Counted from the first letter of the stretch, positions 53,122 to 62,186 are shown. The stretch: 64,000 nt of DNA from Brevibacillus laterosporus (GCF_030489605.1 NZ_JAUKFY010000013.1:62001-126000), one strand, 5' to 3'. Notes: a model not told the origin generated them from the letters alone. Made by a program: numbers and translations.

Positions 53122-54342
53122 CTAGTTTATTTGGACCTGACTACCATCATGCAGATCTGTAGCTGGTTGTGTAACAATCTGATCGTTAGCAGCAACACCT
53201 GATTTTGCATATAACCAATCAGAATTTTTCTCTGTTACTTCAACAGGAATCATGTGAACGGTATTTCCATCTACTTTATAAACAAATTTTTTACCATCCT
53301 GATCAATGACAGAGCTTTTCGGAATCTCTACCCCTGTAGCTACTTGAGCATCTGCGCCAAAATAGACCTCAGCAATCATTCCGGCTAATAACGAACCGTC
53401 ATTTTTCACTCTGATTTTAACAGGGAAAGTCGTACTGTTTGCATCAGATACAGGGCTGATAAAATCAATGGTTCCTACCATTTTCTTATCCTTATTTACT
53501 ACAACCTGTACCGTCTGTCCCTTTTTCAAATGATTTACTTGTTCTTGAGGAACACTCGCCTTTATTACTACTGTATCCATGTTGACGATGGTCATTAGCG
53601 GGATGCTAGGCGCTGCCATTTCCCCCGGCTCGATATTGCGAATCGCAATCATTCCATCGATTGGTGAAGTAATCGTTGAGTTAGATAATGTTGTCTTAGC
53701 TAAATCCAAACCTGCTTTTTGACGCGTTACATCCGCTTGCAGAGCTGCTATAGAATTGGAGGTTGCACCTGCTTTGGCTAAATCAAGCTGTGCTTTCGTT
53801 TGTTCATACCCTGATTTAGCTTGTTCTAATGCAAGCGATGCTTTATCTAAATCAGCTTGAGGCACAGCCCCTGTATCAAATAAAGCTTTCATGCGATCAT
53901 AGGTTTTTTGAGCGACATCCCATCCCACTTTTGCTTGCTGTAAAGCGCTGTTTAGCCGGTCTAAATCCTGTTGACGTGCACCTGCCTTGGTATCATTTAA
54001 TTTTGCTTGAGACGCTACAATGCCAGCTTCAGCTTGTCGTACTTGTTGTACTAGCTCAGCGTTTTCAAGAGTTGCTAACACCGTTCCCTTTTTGACTCGA
54101 TCGCCCTCTTTTACGTTGACATTTGCTACTCGGCCGGACAATTTGGAAACCACCTGAACCTGCTGATCAGGTACAATTTTGCCTGATGCCATCAAGCCAG
54201 ATGAATTCGTAGTAGCTACAACTTTCATCGTTTGTACAATGGGAGCATTCGCTGCTTCATTGTCGCTATTGTTGCTACAGCCACCGAGCAACAACGCCAT
54301 TATGGCAAAAGTACCTGCTATCCCTTTTTGTCTTTTATTCAT
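53122..54342 (-). CDS. Membrane-fusion-type adaptor lipoprotein (RND/MacA-like HlyD family)
   Basis: A 406-residue extracytoplasmic adaptor. The lipobox ALLLGGC anchors it to the membrane. A split biotinyl-lipoyl domain (VVSKLSGRVANVNVKEGDRVKKGTVLATLE and STITSPIDGMIAIRNIEPGEMA) brackets a long coiled-coil hairpin (about residues 95-210). A beta-barrel and membrane-proximal domain follow. It is built like adaptors of MacAB or RND pumps rather than EmrA. The ATG at 54340-54342 follows AAGGTGA. It is encoded between an EmrA-like gene and the MFS exporter gene. Confidence 0.88.
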   Translation of the reverse strand: MNKRQKGIAGTFAIMALLLGGCSNNSDNEAANAPIVQTMKVVATTNSSGLMASGKIVPDQQVQVVSKLSGRVANVNVKEGDRVKKGTVLATLENAELVQQVRQAEAGIVASQAKLNDTKAGARQQDLDRLNSALQQAKVGWDVAQKTYDRMKALFDTGAVPQADLDKASLALEQAKSGYEQTKAQLDLAKAGATSNSIAALQADVTRQKAGLDLAKTTLSNSTITSPIDGMIAIRNIEPGEMAAPSIPLMTIVNMDTVVIKASVPQEQVNHLKKGQTVQVVVNKDKKMVGTIDFISPVSDANSTTFPVKIRVKNDGSLLAGMIAEVYFGADAQVATGVEIPKSSVIDQDGKKFVYKVDGNTVHMIPVEVTEKNSDWLYAKSGVAANDQIVTQPATDLHDGSQVQIN

Positions 54343-54352
54343 ACTCTTCACC

Positions 54353-55012
54353 TTAATTCCCTTTCAAATGAATTTTAATCACAGCACTCATACCTGGTAA
54401 AATGCGGCTGTTTTGTTTATCGTTAATAGAAATTTTAATTGGTATTCGCTGTGTTACTTTTGTGAAGTTGCCACTTGTGCTAGTTGCAGGCAACAAAGAA
54501 AACGTAGAGGCTGTGGCTGTTCCCAATTCAAAAACCTGCCCTCTAAACGTCTGACCTTTAAATGAATCTAAGGTGAATTCAACAGTTTGCCCCACATGAA
54601 TCCGGCCTAAATCTGTTTCTTCAATGTTAGCTGACACGTAGAGCTTGTTCATATCAACAATTGTTGCAACGGACTGACCAGGAGCTACCACTTCTCCACT
54701 TTTAGCCGTTACTTTTAACACCGTACCAGTAATTGGAGCACGCAAAGTAGCATTATCTAACATGTTGCCAGCGATATTTGTTGTATCCTGTTGACCCACA
54801 ATTTGATCAGCTATGACGCTTTGACCGTCTGACAAGTCTAGCGAAGTTATTTTGCCAGATATCCGCGGCATTACACGATACGTATCACCCGCAACACGAG
54901 CATCTTCCGTAGTTACGTAATGGGTACCTTGGTACCAATAGTAATAACCGATTCCTCCACCTGCTACAACCATAAGCAGTAGTATGGTGGATAGAATAAA
55001 TTTCTTTTTCAT
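54353..55012 (-). CDS. Short EmrA/HlyD-family secretion protein
   Basis: A 219-residue membrane-anchored adaptor. One N-terminal helix (FILSTILLLMVVAGGGIGYYYW) and a TEDARVAGDTYRVMPRISGKITSL stretch typical of EmrA are followed directly by ATLRAPITGTVLKV. The coiled-coil hairpin found in Gram-negative EmrA is essentially missing, as is common in Gram-positives that lack an outer membrane. The C-terminal barrel ends SRILPGMSAVIKIHL. The ATG overlaps the MarR stop by four bases. Confidence 0.9.
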   Translation of the reverse strand: MKKKFILSTILLLMVVAGGGIGYYYWYQGTHYVTTEDARVAGDTYRVMPRISGKITSLDLSDGQSVIADQIVGQQDTTNIAGNMLDNATLRAPITGTVLKVTAKSGEVVAPGQSVATIVDMNKLYVSANIEETDLGRIHVGQTVEFTLDSFKGQTFRGQVFELGTATASTFSLLPATSTSGNFTKVTQRIPIKISINDKQNSRILPGMSAVIKIHLKGN

Positions 55013-55446
55013 GTTCTCTCCTCAATCCTCTTCTCAAATTGTCTAATGAGCAGTTGCAGGGCATCGACGATTTTGTCTATCTCTTCTTCCGATAGGTCTT
55101 TTATTAGTTCTGTAAAATATTCCTTTTGCATCACCGGGATGGAATTAGCCATCTCCTCGAATTTGTTAGTGATGTGAATCCAGACTACGCGCCGATCAGC
55201 AGTATCTCGCACACGTTCGATGTACCCCTCCCTCTCTAAGCGATCGACTATCCCGGAAACTGTACTGCAAGAGAGATAAAGGTCCTTACTTAATTGGCCA
55301 ATCGTCATAGGTCCATCCTTAATCTTGCGCATCACACTAATCTGAGGCATCGTAATTCCCACCTCGCTAAGCTCCTGTGTAATCATCATCCCAATGATTT
55401 TATTAAGTTGTCTTACCCCATCACGTATGATCAGCCCTTTAGGCAC
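55009..55446 (-). CDS. MarR-family regulator of the efflux operon
   Basis: A 145-residue winged-helix repressor with GPMTIGQLSKDLYLSCSTVSGIVDRLEREGYI and the wing RVRDTADRRVVWIHI. It is a paralogue of the MarR protein at 74-544. Translation starts at GTG 55446 with AAGAGGTGA upstream. It shares an ATGA overlap with the EmrA-like gene, so regulator and pump genes are one operon. Dyads immediately upstream are candidate operators for autorepression relieved by pump substrates. Confidence 0.9.
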   Translation of the reverse strand: MPKGLIIRDGVRQLNKIIGMMITQELSEVGITMPQISVMRKIKDGPMTIGQLSKDLYLSCSTVSGIVDRLEREGYIERVRDTADRRVVWIHITNKFEEMANSIPVMQKEYFTELIKDLSEEEIDKIVDALQLLIRQFEKRIEERT

Positions 55447-55463
55447 CTCGTATCACCTCTTAC

Positions 55464-55518
55464 ATATATTCGCGATCGCTAATATTATTTCGCACTCGAA
55501 AATTTCGTACACGAAATA
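55464..55518. promoter_or_regulatory. Array of dyad operators upstream of the MarR-efflux operon
   Basis: Three dyads lie side by side: ATATT..GCGATCGC..AATAT (55466-55485, one mismatched pair), TTCG-CACT-CGAA (55489-55500), and the more extended ATTTCG-TACA-CGAAAT (55502-55517). The TTCG-N4-CGAA core recurs upstream of the other MarR gene with N5. They are probable MarR binding sites by position. Confidence 0.5.
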
Positions 55519-55587
55519 ATATAGGGGAGAGAAAAATTTTATGCAAGGAATTTTTTAATAAAAATGCACTTGCCCCTTCTGTTAATA

Positions 55588-55635
55588 AAAAAAACCGAAA
55601 AATGGACCGTATGTTCATGGCCCACTCTTCGGGTT
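55588..55635 (-). terminator. Probable terminator of the membrane protein gene
   Basis: An imperfect stem (AACCGAA..TGG with its complement ending TTCGGGTT), read leftwards, ends in an eight-T run. It abuts the stop codon of the gene at 55634-56392. Confidence 0.5.
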
Positions 55636-56392
55636 ATAGCACTCTCTCTCTTGCTAGATATTTACGTGATTCTGAAATACCAGGGTGCTGTTTAACAATG
55701 ATTAAAATATTTTCGATGAATAGATAATGCCCTTCCAGAAACTCCAAATCTCTTCGTTGGAACGAATCAACTTGTAAATACTGTTGCATCTCAAGCGTGT
55801 ATTTTTCGAGCTTGTGTGCAAATTGATTGGCATTAAGCATCTGTTCTACTTCTGGAAATTCAGTTTTGAGCCTGCGTATCTCTTCATATAATTTCGTGGC
55901 TTCGCTGATTAGTTGATAGGCAGATCGTTCCAAAGCAGCTACCGAAGTTTGTTCTTCCTCACGCCGTGCTTGAAGCAAAGCAGACAGGTACGTAATAAAA
56001 TGATAGATTGTTAAAAACAGAGGACCTAAAAAAAGAATGATCCCTGCTTTATATACATGCTGATTGGTTATATTGGTTACCAGTACAAACAAATGGTACA
56101 AAATAGCTCCCAACCACACATAGATAATCACTTGATGATTAACCCCACCAGCTTCACCTTGTTTGGAAAAAACAAAGGTTAAGCCCAGCAGATAAAAAGC
56201 AAGTAATGTAAAGCTGGCGCTAAACAATATCATTTCCATTTCTAACAGCCACGTTGCTTCAGCAGGTATGGTAACAAAGAATTCGACGGTTAAGACGATT
56301 AAACTAAAGATGAAGCCCATAATCCAAAATCGGCTCACATCTCGATCAGCTCGGCGGCGCATTCGATGTCTTTCTGATCGGGAGTTTTTCAT
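55634..56392 (-). CDS. Hypothetical four-helix membrane protein with C-terminal coiled coil
   Basis: A 252-residue protein. A basic head (RSERHRMRRRADRD) is followed by four membrane helices between about 25 and 145. The cytoplasmic ~110 residues are helical and charged (EEEQTSVAALERSAYQLISEATKLYEEIRRLKTEF). No enzymatic motif is visible and I do not recognise the family. The ATG at 56390-56392 follows GAGGTGA at seven bases. It stands between the efflux operon and the helicase gene, on the same strand as both but with its own terminator. Confidence 0.7.
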   Translation of the reverse strand: MKNSRSERHRMRRRADRDVSRFWIMGFIFSLIVLTVEFFVTIPAEATWLLEMEMILFSASFTLLAFYLLGLTFVFSKQGEAGGVNHQVIIYVWLGAILYHLFVLVTNITNQHVYKAGIILFLGPLFLTIYHFITYLSALLQARREEEQTSVAALERSAYQLISEATKLYEEIRRLKTEFPEVEQMLNANQFAHKLEKYTLEMQQYLQVDSFQRRDLEFLEGHYLFIENILIIVKQHPGISESRKYLARERVL

Positions 56393-56539
56393 GCTTTTCA
56401 CCTCACTCTACACCCGATACATTTCGCCATATTTCGTCAAAATCCTTTTCTGTAACAGAAAGAAGCCCTAGTCCCGTTACATAAATAGGAAAAGAGCTTC
56501 TCCGTTGCGTTATTTTACTTTGTCCGAGCCAAAAGACGC

Positions 56540-58000
56540 TTATTTGCCAAAGCGTTTACCAGGTCTGCTTGGTGCTTGCCCCGGGCGACCAGCCGATGAC
56601 TGTCCTCCTGAACGAGCTTTTGGTTTACCCTTATTTGCTTTCGCAGCTTTCTTTGCTTCTTCACGCTTTTGATTACGATCGTATTGTGTTTTCCACTCTT
56701 CCATTTCTTGCTTCAGCTTGCGCTTATAACCAGGCTTTACCTTTTTATTTTTCACAAGAGCCTTTTTAAGCGGAGCTTCTTTTTCTGCTTTTGCAATTTG
56801 CTGCTGTTTCTTCTTCTCGGTTTTGAGCTCGGCATAATGCTGCTCACGCTCTGCTGCACGTGCTTTGCGCCCTGCATCCAAGTGGCGAGTATGCGTAAGT
56901 AATTTTTCTTCGATATCCGCCTTTGTTGCAGAACCAAAACGAGCCATGACGCTTTTTTGGCGCGGCGTTACAAAAGAAATAGAAGTTCCAAGCTGATTAG
57001 CGCGTCCTGTACGTCCAACACGGTGAATATAGCTTTCTACATCGCTTGGAATATCGTAGTTAAATACATGAGTAACCCCTTCGACATCAAGTCCGCGAGC
57101 CGCAATATCGGTAGCTACAAGGAACTGGAATTTCATATTCCGAAAATCCTTCATCAGGGTTTCGCGTTTCTTTTGAGACAAATCACCGTATAACGCCTTG
57201 GCATCATAGCCAGCCTCTTGTAAACGTGTGGTTAAGATCTTTACGCGCTGTTGTGTGTTAGCAAAAATAATACCTAGGAACGGCTTAGTGACCTCAATGA
57301 GATCAAGAAGCGCATCGATTTTATCTGTTTGATTGATTACATAGTATTCTTGTGTGATATTAGCAACTGTTTTTTGCTTTGATTCAATTTTAATATGCGG
57401 CGGTTGCTTCATAAAACGTTGTCCCAGCTTCTTTACCATATCTGGCATAGTCGCAGAGAATAGCAATACCTGTCGGCTGCTTGGCGTGGAAACAATAATC
57501 TTTTCCACATCCTCTAAAAAGCCCATCTCTAGCATCTTGTCAGCCTCATCCAATACCAATGTATGAATGCGGCCAAAATGCAGTGTTTCACGACGCATAT
57601 GATCAAGCACGCGACCTGGAGTTCCCACTACGATATGAACAGTCCCTTTTAGCTTATTCATTTGACGCTCAATATCTGTACCGCCATGCAAGGATAAAAC
57701 ACTCACATTCAGGTGTTTTCCCAGCTTCTCAATTTCACTAGCAATCTGAATAGAAAGCTCGCGGGTTGGAGTAAGGATCAATGTCTGAATATCTTTTTTT
57801 CCTTCCTGTAGCTTTTGGAGGATCGGCAATACAAACGCTGCTGTTTTCCCAGTACCAGTTTGAGCTTGTCCGATGACATCCTTACCTTCCAAAATCAATG
57901 GAATCGCTTCTTCTTGAATAGCTGTCGGCTCTTTATAAAACAGGTCGGAAATCCCCTGCATAATCTCCGGTCGCAAACCAAATCGTTCGAACTTAGCCAT
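56540..58000 (-). CDS. DEAD-box RNA helicase
   Basis: A 486-residue ATP-dependent RNA helicase. The motifs in order are the Q motif (EPTAIQEEAIP), AQTGTGKTAAF (I), PTRELSIQ (Ia), GTPGRVLDH (Ib), DEAD (II), SAT (III), VATDIAARGLDVEGV (V) and HRVGRTGR (VI). The tail from about residue 375 is a strongly basic, low-complexity Lys/Arg/Gln/Gly region, ending PGQAPSRPGKRFGK, that would bind RNA non-specifically. It is similar in plan to the CshA/DeaD class for cold adaptation, ribosome assembly and mRNA decay. An AAGGAAG-type site precedes the ATG. I do not assign a specific Csh name. Confidence 0.93.
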   Translation of the reverse strand: MAKFERFGLRPEIMQGISDLFYKEPTAIQEEAIPLILEGKDVIGQAQTGTGKTAAFVLPILQKLQEGKKDIQTLILTPTRELSIQIASEIEKLGKHLNVSVLSLHGGTDIERQMNKLKGTVHIVVGTPGRVLDHMRRETLHFGRIHTLVLDEADKMLEMGFLEDVEKIIVSTPSSRQVLLFSATMPDMVKKLGQRFMKQPPHIKIESKQKTVANITQEYYVINQTDKIDALLDLIEVTKPFLGIIFANTQQRVKILTTRLQEAGYDAKALYGDLSQKKRETLMKDFRNMKFQFLVATDIAARGLDVEGVTHVFNYDIPSDVESYIHRVGRTGRANQLGTSISFVTPRQKSVMARFGSATKADIEEKLLTHTRHLDAGRKARAAEREQHYAELKTEKKKQQQIAKAEKEAPLKKALVKNKKVKPGYKRKLKQEMEEWKTQYDRNQKREEAKKAAKANKGKPKARSGGQSSAGRPGQAPSRPGKRFGK

Positions 58001-58152
58001 CTTTTCACTTCCTTCTTAACGAAAACCGTACTGTTTGATCCAGTTTGTTACCAATCTCTTTGGATCTACCAGCCTATTCGCTCATGTTTGTCCTAGAAGA
58101 CACTTTCTCTATAGTAATATAAGTATTTCCTAAAAGACAAGAAAGATATGGC

Positions 58153-59604
58153 TTAGTCTTTGGCTAATTCAAAAATTGCCTGTGCGTATATGGCTGTCGC
58201 CTTCAATAAATCTTCCACTAACAGGTATTCATCTCGTTGATGAGCTGTATCTTGTCTTCCAGGAAATAGCGGCCCAAAAGCAACGCCGACATCTAGAGCA
58301 CGCCCGTATGTTCCCCCACCAATCGCTAACAATTCAGCCTTTTCACCGGTCTGCTCCGTATAGACGCGCTGTAAAGTTGTTACTAAAGGATGAGCCGGAT
58401 CTACACGATGCGGCTTTTTATGAGTAATAATTTCCAGCACATAACCATGCTGAGCTGCAGCTTGTTCAAGTCTTGGCTTCCATTGTTCAAACAAAATAGA
58501 ATGAGGATAGCGAATGTTCAGATCAAAGCGAATGTCCTCATCAGCTATATAGTGAAAAATTCCAGGATTCACCGTAAGTGCTCCCATCTCCCGGTCTTCT
58601 GCTTTAATCCCAAACGCCTCGCCATCATGCTGCTGGAACAAATAACTGGCTATAAAATCAACGAATGCACGTCCCCGTACGTCCAAATCACATTTTTGCA
58701 AAAAGTGAGCCAGATAAGCTCCTGCATTTACCCCTTTCGCTGGGTCCATTCCATGAACAGAAACTCCCTGTAAACCAAATGCTATTCCTTTCTCTGTTTG
58801 TGTAAAATGACCTCGACACTGCTCATTTTCCAAATAAAGTTGGTATGCTTCTGTCCATGCCGCGGCTTGTTCAGGCGAGCAGGCTAGCTCCGCTTCCGCT
58901 GTCTCCGGCACCATGTTCATACGCATGCCAGCATGGAAGGAAAGAAGCTTCGCAGTTCCTTCCTGACTACTATTCGTATGAGCCAGATTCGTCAATTGTG
59001 CAAAGCTTTCATTTGTTTGGCGTAAAACTAGATGAGTTAATCCTTTTTCAGCATAAATGAGTGGGAAGTCAGCATCAGGAGTAAAACCCATCGTTGGCAT
59101 TTCCTCAGATTCAAAATAACGTTTTACACAATCCCAGCCCGACTCTTCATCCGCACCAAAAATCAGTCGAATCCGTTTTTGAAGAGGCAGCTCAAGCTCC
59201 TTAATTATTTTGGCAGCAAAAATAGCCGCCATAGCAGGGCCTTTATCATCCAAAGCTCCACGTGCGATTATTTTTCCCTCAATGATCTCTGCTGCAAACG
59301 GAGGAACAGTCCAGCCGTCCCCTGGAGGCACTACGTCTACGTGGCTTAAAACGCCAATGCACTCGTCACCCTGTCCAAATTCAGCATGACCAGCATATCC
59401 ATCGATATTTTTGATAGTCATACCTGCATCCTCACATGTTTGCAAAGCGAATTGCAGCGCTGCCTGAACTCCCTTGCCAAATGGAGCTCCTTCCCCGGCC
59501 GTATCTGGATCCAGCACGCTATCGATCTGCAAAAAACGCTGTGTCGTAGCAAGTAATTCGTCTTTTCGTTTTTTTACTTCCTGCTGCCAATTAATTGTGC
59601 TCAT
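58153..59604 (-). CDS. pepV: Dipeptidase PepV, M20 family
   Basis: A 483-residue zinc dipeptidase. Metal and catalytic motifs are LSHVDVVPPGDGW (His ligand), ARGALDDKGPAMAAI (bridging Asp), GADEESGWDCVKRYFE (catalytic Glu), FTPDADFPLIYAEKG, and the C-terminal GGGTYGRAL. It cleaves a broad range of dipeptides in the cytoplasm. The ATG at 59602-59604 follows AAGGAGG; the 15-codon upstream frame is rejected. Its start overlaps the end of the relQ gene by 14 bases, so they are co-transcribed. Confidence 0.93.
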   Translation of the reverse strand: MSTINWQQEVKKRKDELLATTQRFLQIDSVLDPDTAGEGAPFGKGVQAALQFALQTCEDAGMTIKNIDGYAGHAEFGQGDECIGVLSHVDVVPPGDGWTVPPFAAEIIEGKIIARGALDDKGPAMAAIFAAKIIKELELPLQKRIRLIFGADEESGWDCVKRYFESEEMPTMGFTPDADFPLIYAEKGLTHLVLRQTNESFAQLTNLAHTNSSQEGTAKLLSFHAGMRMNMVPETAEAELACSPEQAAAWTEAYQLYLENEQCRGHFTQTEKGIAFGLQGVSVHGMDPAKGVNAGAYLAHFLQKCDLDVRGRAFVDFIASYLFQQHDGEAFGIKAEDREMGALTVNPGIFHYIADEDIRFDLNIRYPHSILFEQWKPRLEQAAAQHGYVLEIITHKKPHRVDPAHPLVTTLQRVYTEQTGEKAELLAIGGGTYGRALDVGVAFGPLFPGRQDTAHQRDEYLLVEDLLKATAIYAQAIFELAKD

Positions 59605-60340
59605 TTTCTTCCTCCTTGTCCTCTTGTAGTGGGATTGGCTTCTCATCAAAATAGACCGATTCAGTGTCCACGTCTAAATCAAGTTCCACAATGCTTAATA
59701 ATGGGTCAATCGGGGATTCCTTTTTCCTGGTAAATTCAATCTGGGCCTCCTTAACCTCATCACGAATTTTATTCATTTCGTTATCTAACGTATAGGAAGC
59801 TTTGGCTGATTCAACAAGACGCAGCTTGATATCCTCAGGAATAATTCCTTCGTATTTATACTGTAAGGAATGCTCAATCGTGGCCCAAAAATTCATGCCC
59901 AGCGTTCGAATCTGTATTTCAACAGGTATGGTTTTTTGTCCGTCTATGGTCATGATCGGATACTCCACTGCTAGATGATAGCCACGGTATCCGGTCTCTT
60001 TAGGCTGTGTCACATAATCCTTTTCCAGAAAAATCCTCATATCCTTGCGCTCGCGCAGCATATCTACGACAAACGATATATCATCAATAAACTGGCAAAT
60101 AATTCTCAATCCAGCAATGTCTCGAATTTCCCATGCAATATTATCATTGATAGGAAAATGCAGGCGAGTCGCTTTGTTATAAATGCTATTAATTGATTTG
60201 ACTCGACCCGTAACAAATTCAATCGGCGAGTGAACTTTCCGTTTTTTAAATTCATTACGAATATTTTTTAATTTAACCTTTAGTTCCTCTACAGCTTGCT
60301 CATAAGGCATTAGATACAAGTCCCAATCCATTTTTTGCAC
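59591..60340 (-). CDS. relQ: Small alarmone synthetase, RelQ/YjbM type
   Basis: A 249-residue synthetase-only (p)ppGpp enzyme. Landmarks are SPIEFVTGRVKSINSI (about residues 38-53), IRDIAGLRIICQFIDDI, ETGYRGYHLAVEYP, and the RelA/SpoT catalytic loop VEIQIRTLGMNFWATIEH. There is no hydrolase, TGS or ACT domain. The ~35-residue acidic C-terminal tail is longer than in B. subtilis YjbM (about 211 residues). Translation begins at GTG 60340, six bases after GGAGGG. It is followed, with a 14-base overlap, by pepV. Confidence 0.93.
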   Translation of the reverse strand: MQKMDWDLYLMPYEQAVEELKVKLKNIRNEFKKRKVHSPIEFVTGRVKSINSIYNKATRLHFPINDNIAWEIRDIAGLRIICQFIDDISFVVDMLRERKDMRIFLEKDYVTQPKETGYRGYHLAVEYPIMTIDGQKTIPVEIQIRTLGMNFWATIEHSLQYKYEGIIPEDIKLRLVESAKASYTLDNEMNKIRDEVKEAQIEFTRKKESPIDPLLSIVELDLDVDTESVYFDEKPIPLQEDKEEENEHN

Positions 60341-60469
60341 GTTTTTCCCTCCGACTTGGATTCCTTGTCCTTATATTTATTCAACAGGTAATAAGGAATA
60401 TCCTGCTTTTGAAAGCCCTTACACCGTTATGTAAACACATTAAATTACTCACGTAAATCCTAAGCGTCA

Positions 60470-60520
60470 AAAAGCGAGAAAAAGCTGCCAACATTAGGTC
60501 TGGCACATTCTTCCCGCTCT
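60470..60520 (-). terminator. Terminator of the acetyltransferase gene
   Basis: An interrupted stem (AGCGAGAA...TGCCA with TGGCA...TTCCCGCT), read leftwards, ends in TTTTT. Confidence 0.55.
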
Positions 60521-60529
60521 GCTCCTCAT

Positions 60530-61018
60530 TTATTCATATTCAGCTGGCTCTAATATGCGTACCATAGCAATTTCATCACACATCGGTAATTTGGAGCAAT
60601 TGATGCAATCCTTCCATACCTTTTGGGGCAAGGCCTCTTTTTGAACAATCTGAAAGCCGCATTTGTGAAAAAACTCAACCTGATACGTAAGGGACAGGAC
60701 CCGCCGAATTCCCAATTTTCTCGCTTCTTCCACCAAAGCCAGAACAAGCTTCTTCCCAATCCCCATTCCCTGCGCCCGTTCAGCCATTGCAAGCGAGCGA
60801 ATCTCCGCTAAATCCTCCCATAAAATATGCAAACCACCCATGCCCATTACGCCTTGCCCATCATGTACGATGATATAAGACTGCAGATGCTCACAAATGG
60901 ACAGCTTCGTACGGGGGAGCATTAAGCCTTTTCCGGCAAAATGATTAATAATTTCCAACATTTGATCCACATCGTTTATAGTTGCCTGGCGAATTACCAG
61001 TGTACCTGTCATACTCAT
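60530..61018 (-). CDS. GNAT N-acetyltransferase, short ArgA-like
   Basis: A 162-residue acetyl-CoA-dependent acetyltransferase. The GNAT core is IRSLAMAERAQGMGIGKKLVLALVEEA (about residues 75-101), with the Q/RGxGxG-type pyrophosphate loop, then VLSLTYQVEFFHKCGFQIV. The cysteine-bearing tail WKDCINCSKLPMCDEIAM is characteristic of a Firmicute group of short amino-acid N-acetyltransferases related to ArgA. Glutamate as substrate is inferred from that likeness. GGAGG lies nine bases before the ATG. It is divergent from the TetR gene. Confidence 0.82.
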   Translation of the reverse strand: MSMTGTLVIRQATINDVDQMLEIINHFAGKGLMLPRTKLSICEHLQSYIIVHDGQGVMGMGGLHILWEDLAEIRSLAMAERAQGMGIGKKLVLALVEEARKLGIRRVLSLTYQVEFFHKCGFQIVQKEALPQKVWKDCINCSKLPMCDEIAMVRILEPAEYE

Positions 61019-61187
61019 GGTTTTATTCCTCCACTCGTAACGTATAAAAATACATAATTAATAATAAATATACATTCTAACTGCATCAATCGTAAAGTGT
61101 TTTTTATTTAAATAATTGCACAATTTTCTTGACGATTTCCTAGTGACTCAGCAAGATTATGATATACTTCTACCAGGAGGTGTTAGC

Positions 61188-61793
61188 TTGATTACTCGCA
61201 GAGAACGCAAGAAGCGTGAAACAAAGGAACGTATTTTTAATGCCGCTATTAAATTATTTAAAGAATATGGTTTTGAAGCGACCACAATTGATATGATCTC
61301 CGAGGAAGCGGATGTGGCGCGAGGGACCATTTTTTTACATTTCACCTCAAAAGAAGCGATTCTTGCCAATTGGGGCTATGAACGCTTGCAGGAAATTGAA
61401 GATAGGCGCGAAGAATGGGATTTTGGAGATAGTTGTAAACAGCGCGTCCTACGCATTTATAAAATCCTAAACGAAGTAAATATACAGAACTATGATTTTC
61501 TGAAGGTATTGATTGAATCCTCTATGAAGCATCGTAAGGTTTTGGAATCAGAAAAGAAAAATATGTACTTTGAGCTAAGAGAATTATTTGCTGATTTGAT
61601 TGAAGATGCCCAAGAAAAAGGGAGACTGAAAAGTAAAATTAATCCATTAATTGCGGCCAATATGCTGGAAAACATCTATTACAATGCCTTATATGATTGG
61701 GTACGTAGCGATGGTGGCTGGCCTTTGGAAGAGATCATGGAAGAAAAGGTCTCGATTGTCTTTGAAGGACTTGATGTATCTACGCAATCATAA
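61188..61793 (+). CDS. TetR/AcrR-family transcriptional regulator
   Basis: A 201-residue repressor. The helix-turn-helix occupies about residues 10-56 (ETKERIFNAAIKLFKEYGFEATTIDMISEEADVARGTIFLHFTSKEAIL), followed by a helical ligand domain. I start at TTG 61188, seven bases after AGGAGG; the 24-codon upstream frame from 61116 lacks support. The target is unknown; the divergent GNAT gene or a distant gene could be regulated. A terminator follows at 61812-61846. Confidence 0.9.
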   Translation: MITRRERKKRETKERIFNAAIKLFKEYGFEATTIDMISEEADVARGTIFLHFTSKEAILANWGYERLQEIEDRREEWDFGDSCKQRVLRIYKILNEVNIQNYDFLKVLIESSMKHRKVLESEKKNMYFELRELFADLIEDAQEKGRLKSKINPLIAANMLENIYYNALYDWVRSDGGWPLEEIMEEKVSIVFEGLDVSTQS

Positions 61794-61811
61794 AAATAGC
61801 GATTTCTAGTG

Positions 61812-61850
61812 AACCGGTTACCCGAAGCCTTTTGGTAGCCGGTTTGTTTA
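61812..61850 (+). terminator. TetR gene terminator
   Basis: An AACCGGTTACC / GGTAGCCGGTT stem with one wobble is followed by TGTTTA. Confidence 0.6.
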
Positions 61851-61923
61851 TGTTATACATTTCTGTACCAAATAGCTGTCCCCCCTTCCAATAGCTCCCT
61901 TGCTTAGCTGAACTATAATTATA

Positions 61924-61952
61924 TTGACTTATCTTTCTTGTGCTACTACAAT
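61924..61952 (+). promoter_or_regulatory. Sigma-A promoter of the adenine deaminase unit
   Basis: TTGACT (61924-61929) and TACAAT (61947-61952) are separated by exactly 17 bases. The predicted start near 61960 puts the riboswitch aptamer about 55 bases into the transcript. Confidence 0.75.
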
Positions 61953-62015
61953 ACAAAACAATATCTATATTAAAAATGCTCTCAATAAATGCCTTTACCA
62001 CAATAAACATGATAG

Positions 62016-62086
62016 CCACGTATAATCATAGGAATATGGCCTATAAGTCTCTACCGGGTTACCGTAAATAGCCTGACTACGCGGAT
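62016..62086 (+). ncRNA. Purine riboswitch aptamer, guanine/hypoxanthine class
   Basis: All conserved parts are present: P1 (CCACGTA with TACGCGG), the TATAATC junction, P2 (ATAGG/CCTAT) with loop AATATGG, junction AAGTCTCTACC (normally AAGTTTCTACC), P3 (GGGTTA/TAGCCT) with loop CCGTAAA, and GACTACG. In that last segment the specificity base equivalent to position 74 is C, which predicts guanine/hypoxanthine rather than adenine. It controls the adenine deaminase gene through the terminator at 62187-62216. Confidence 0.92.
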
Positions 62087-62186
62087 GATACAATAAGACT
62101 GCGAATAATCCAGCGGTTTATTTTGTTATACCTATAACAAATTCCCTGCATTCTTCACGTCTTATCACGTGCTTCTGTGTTCATAG

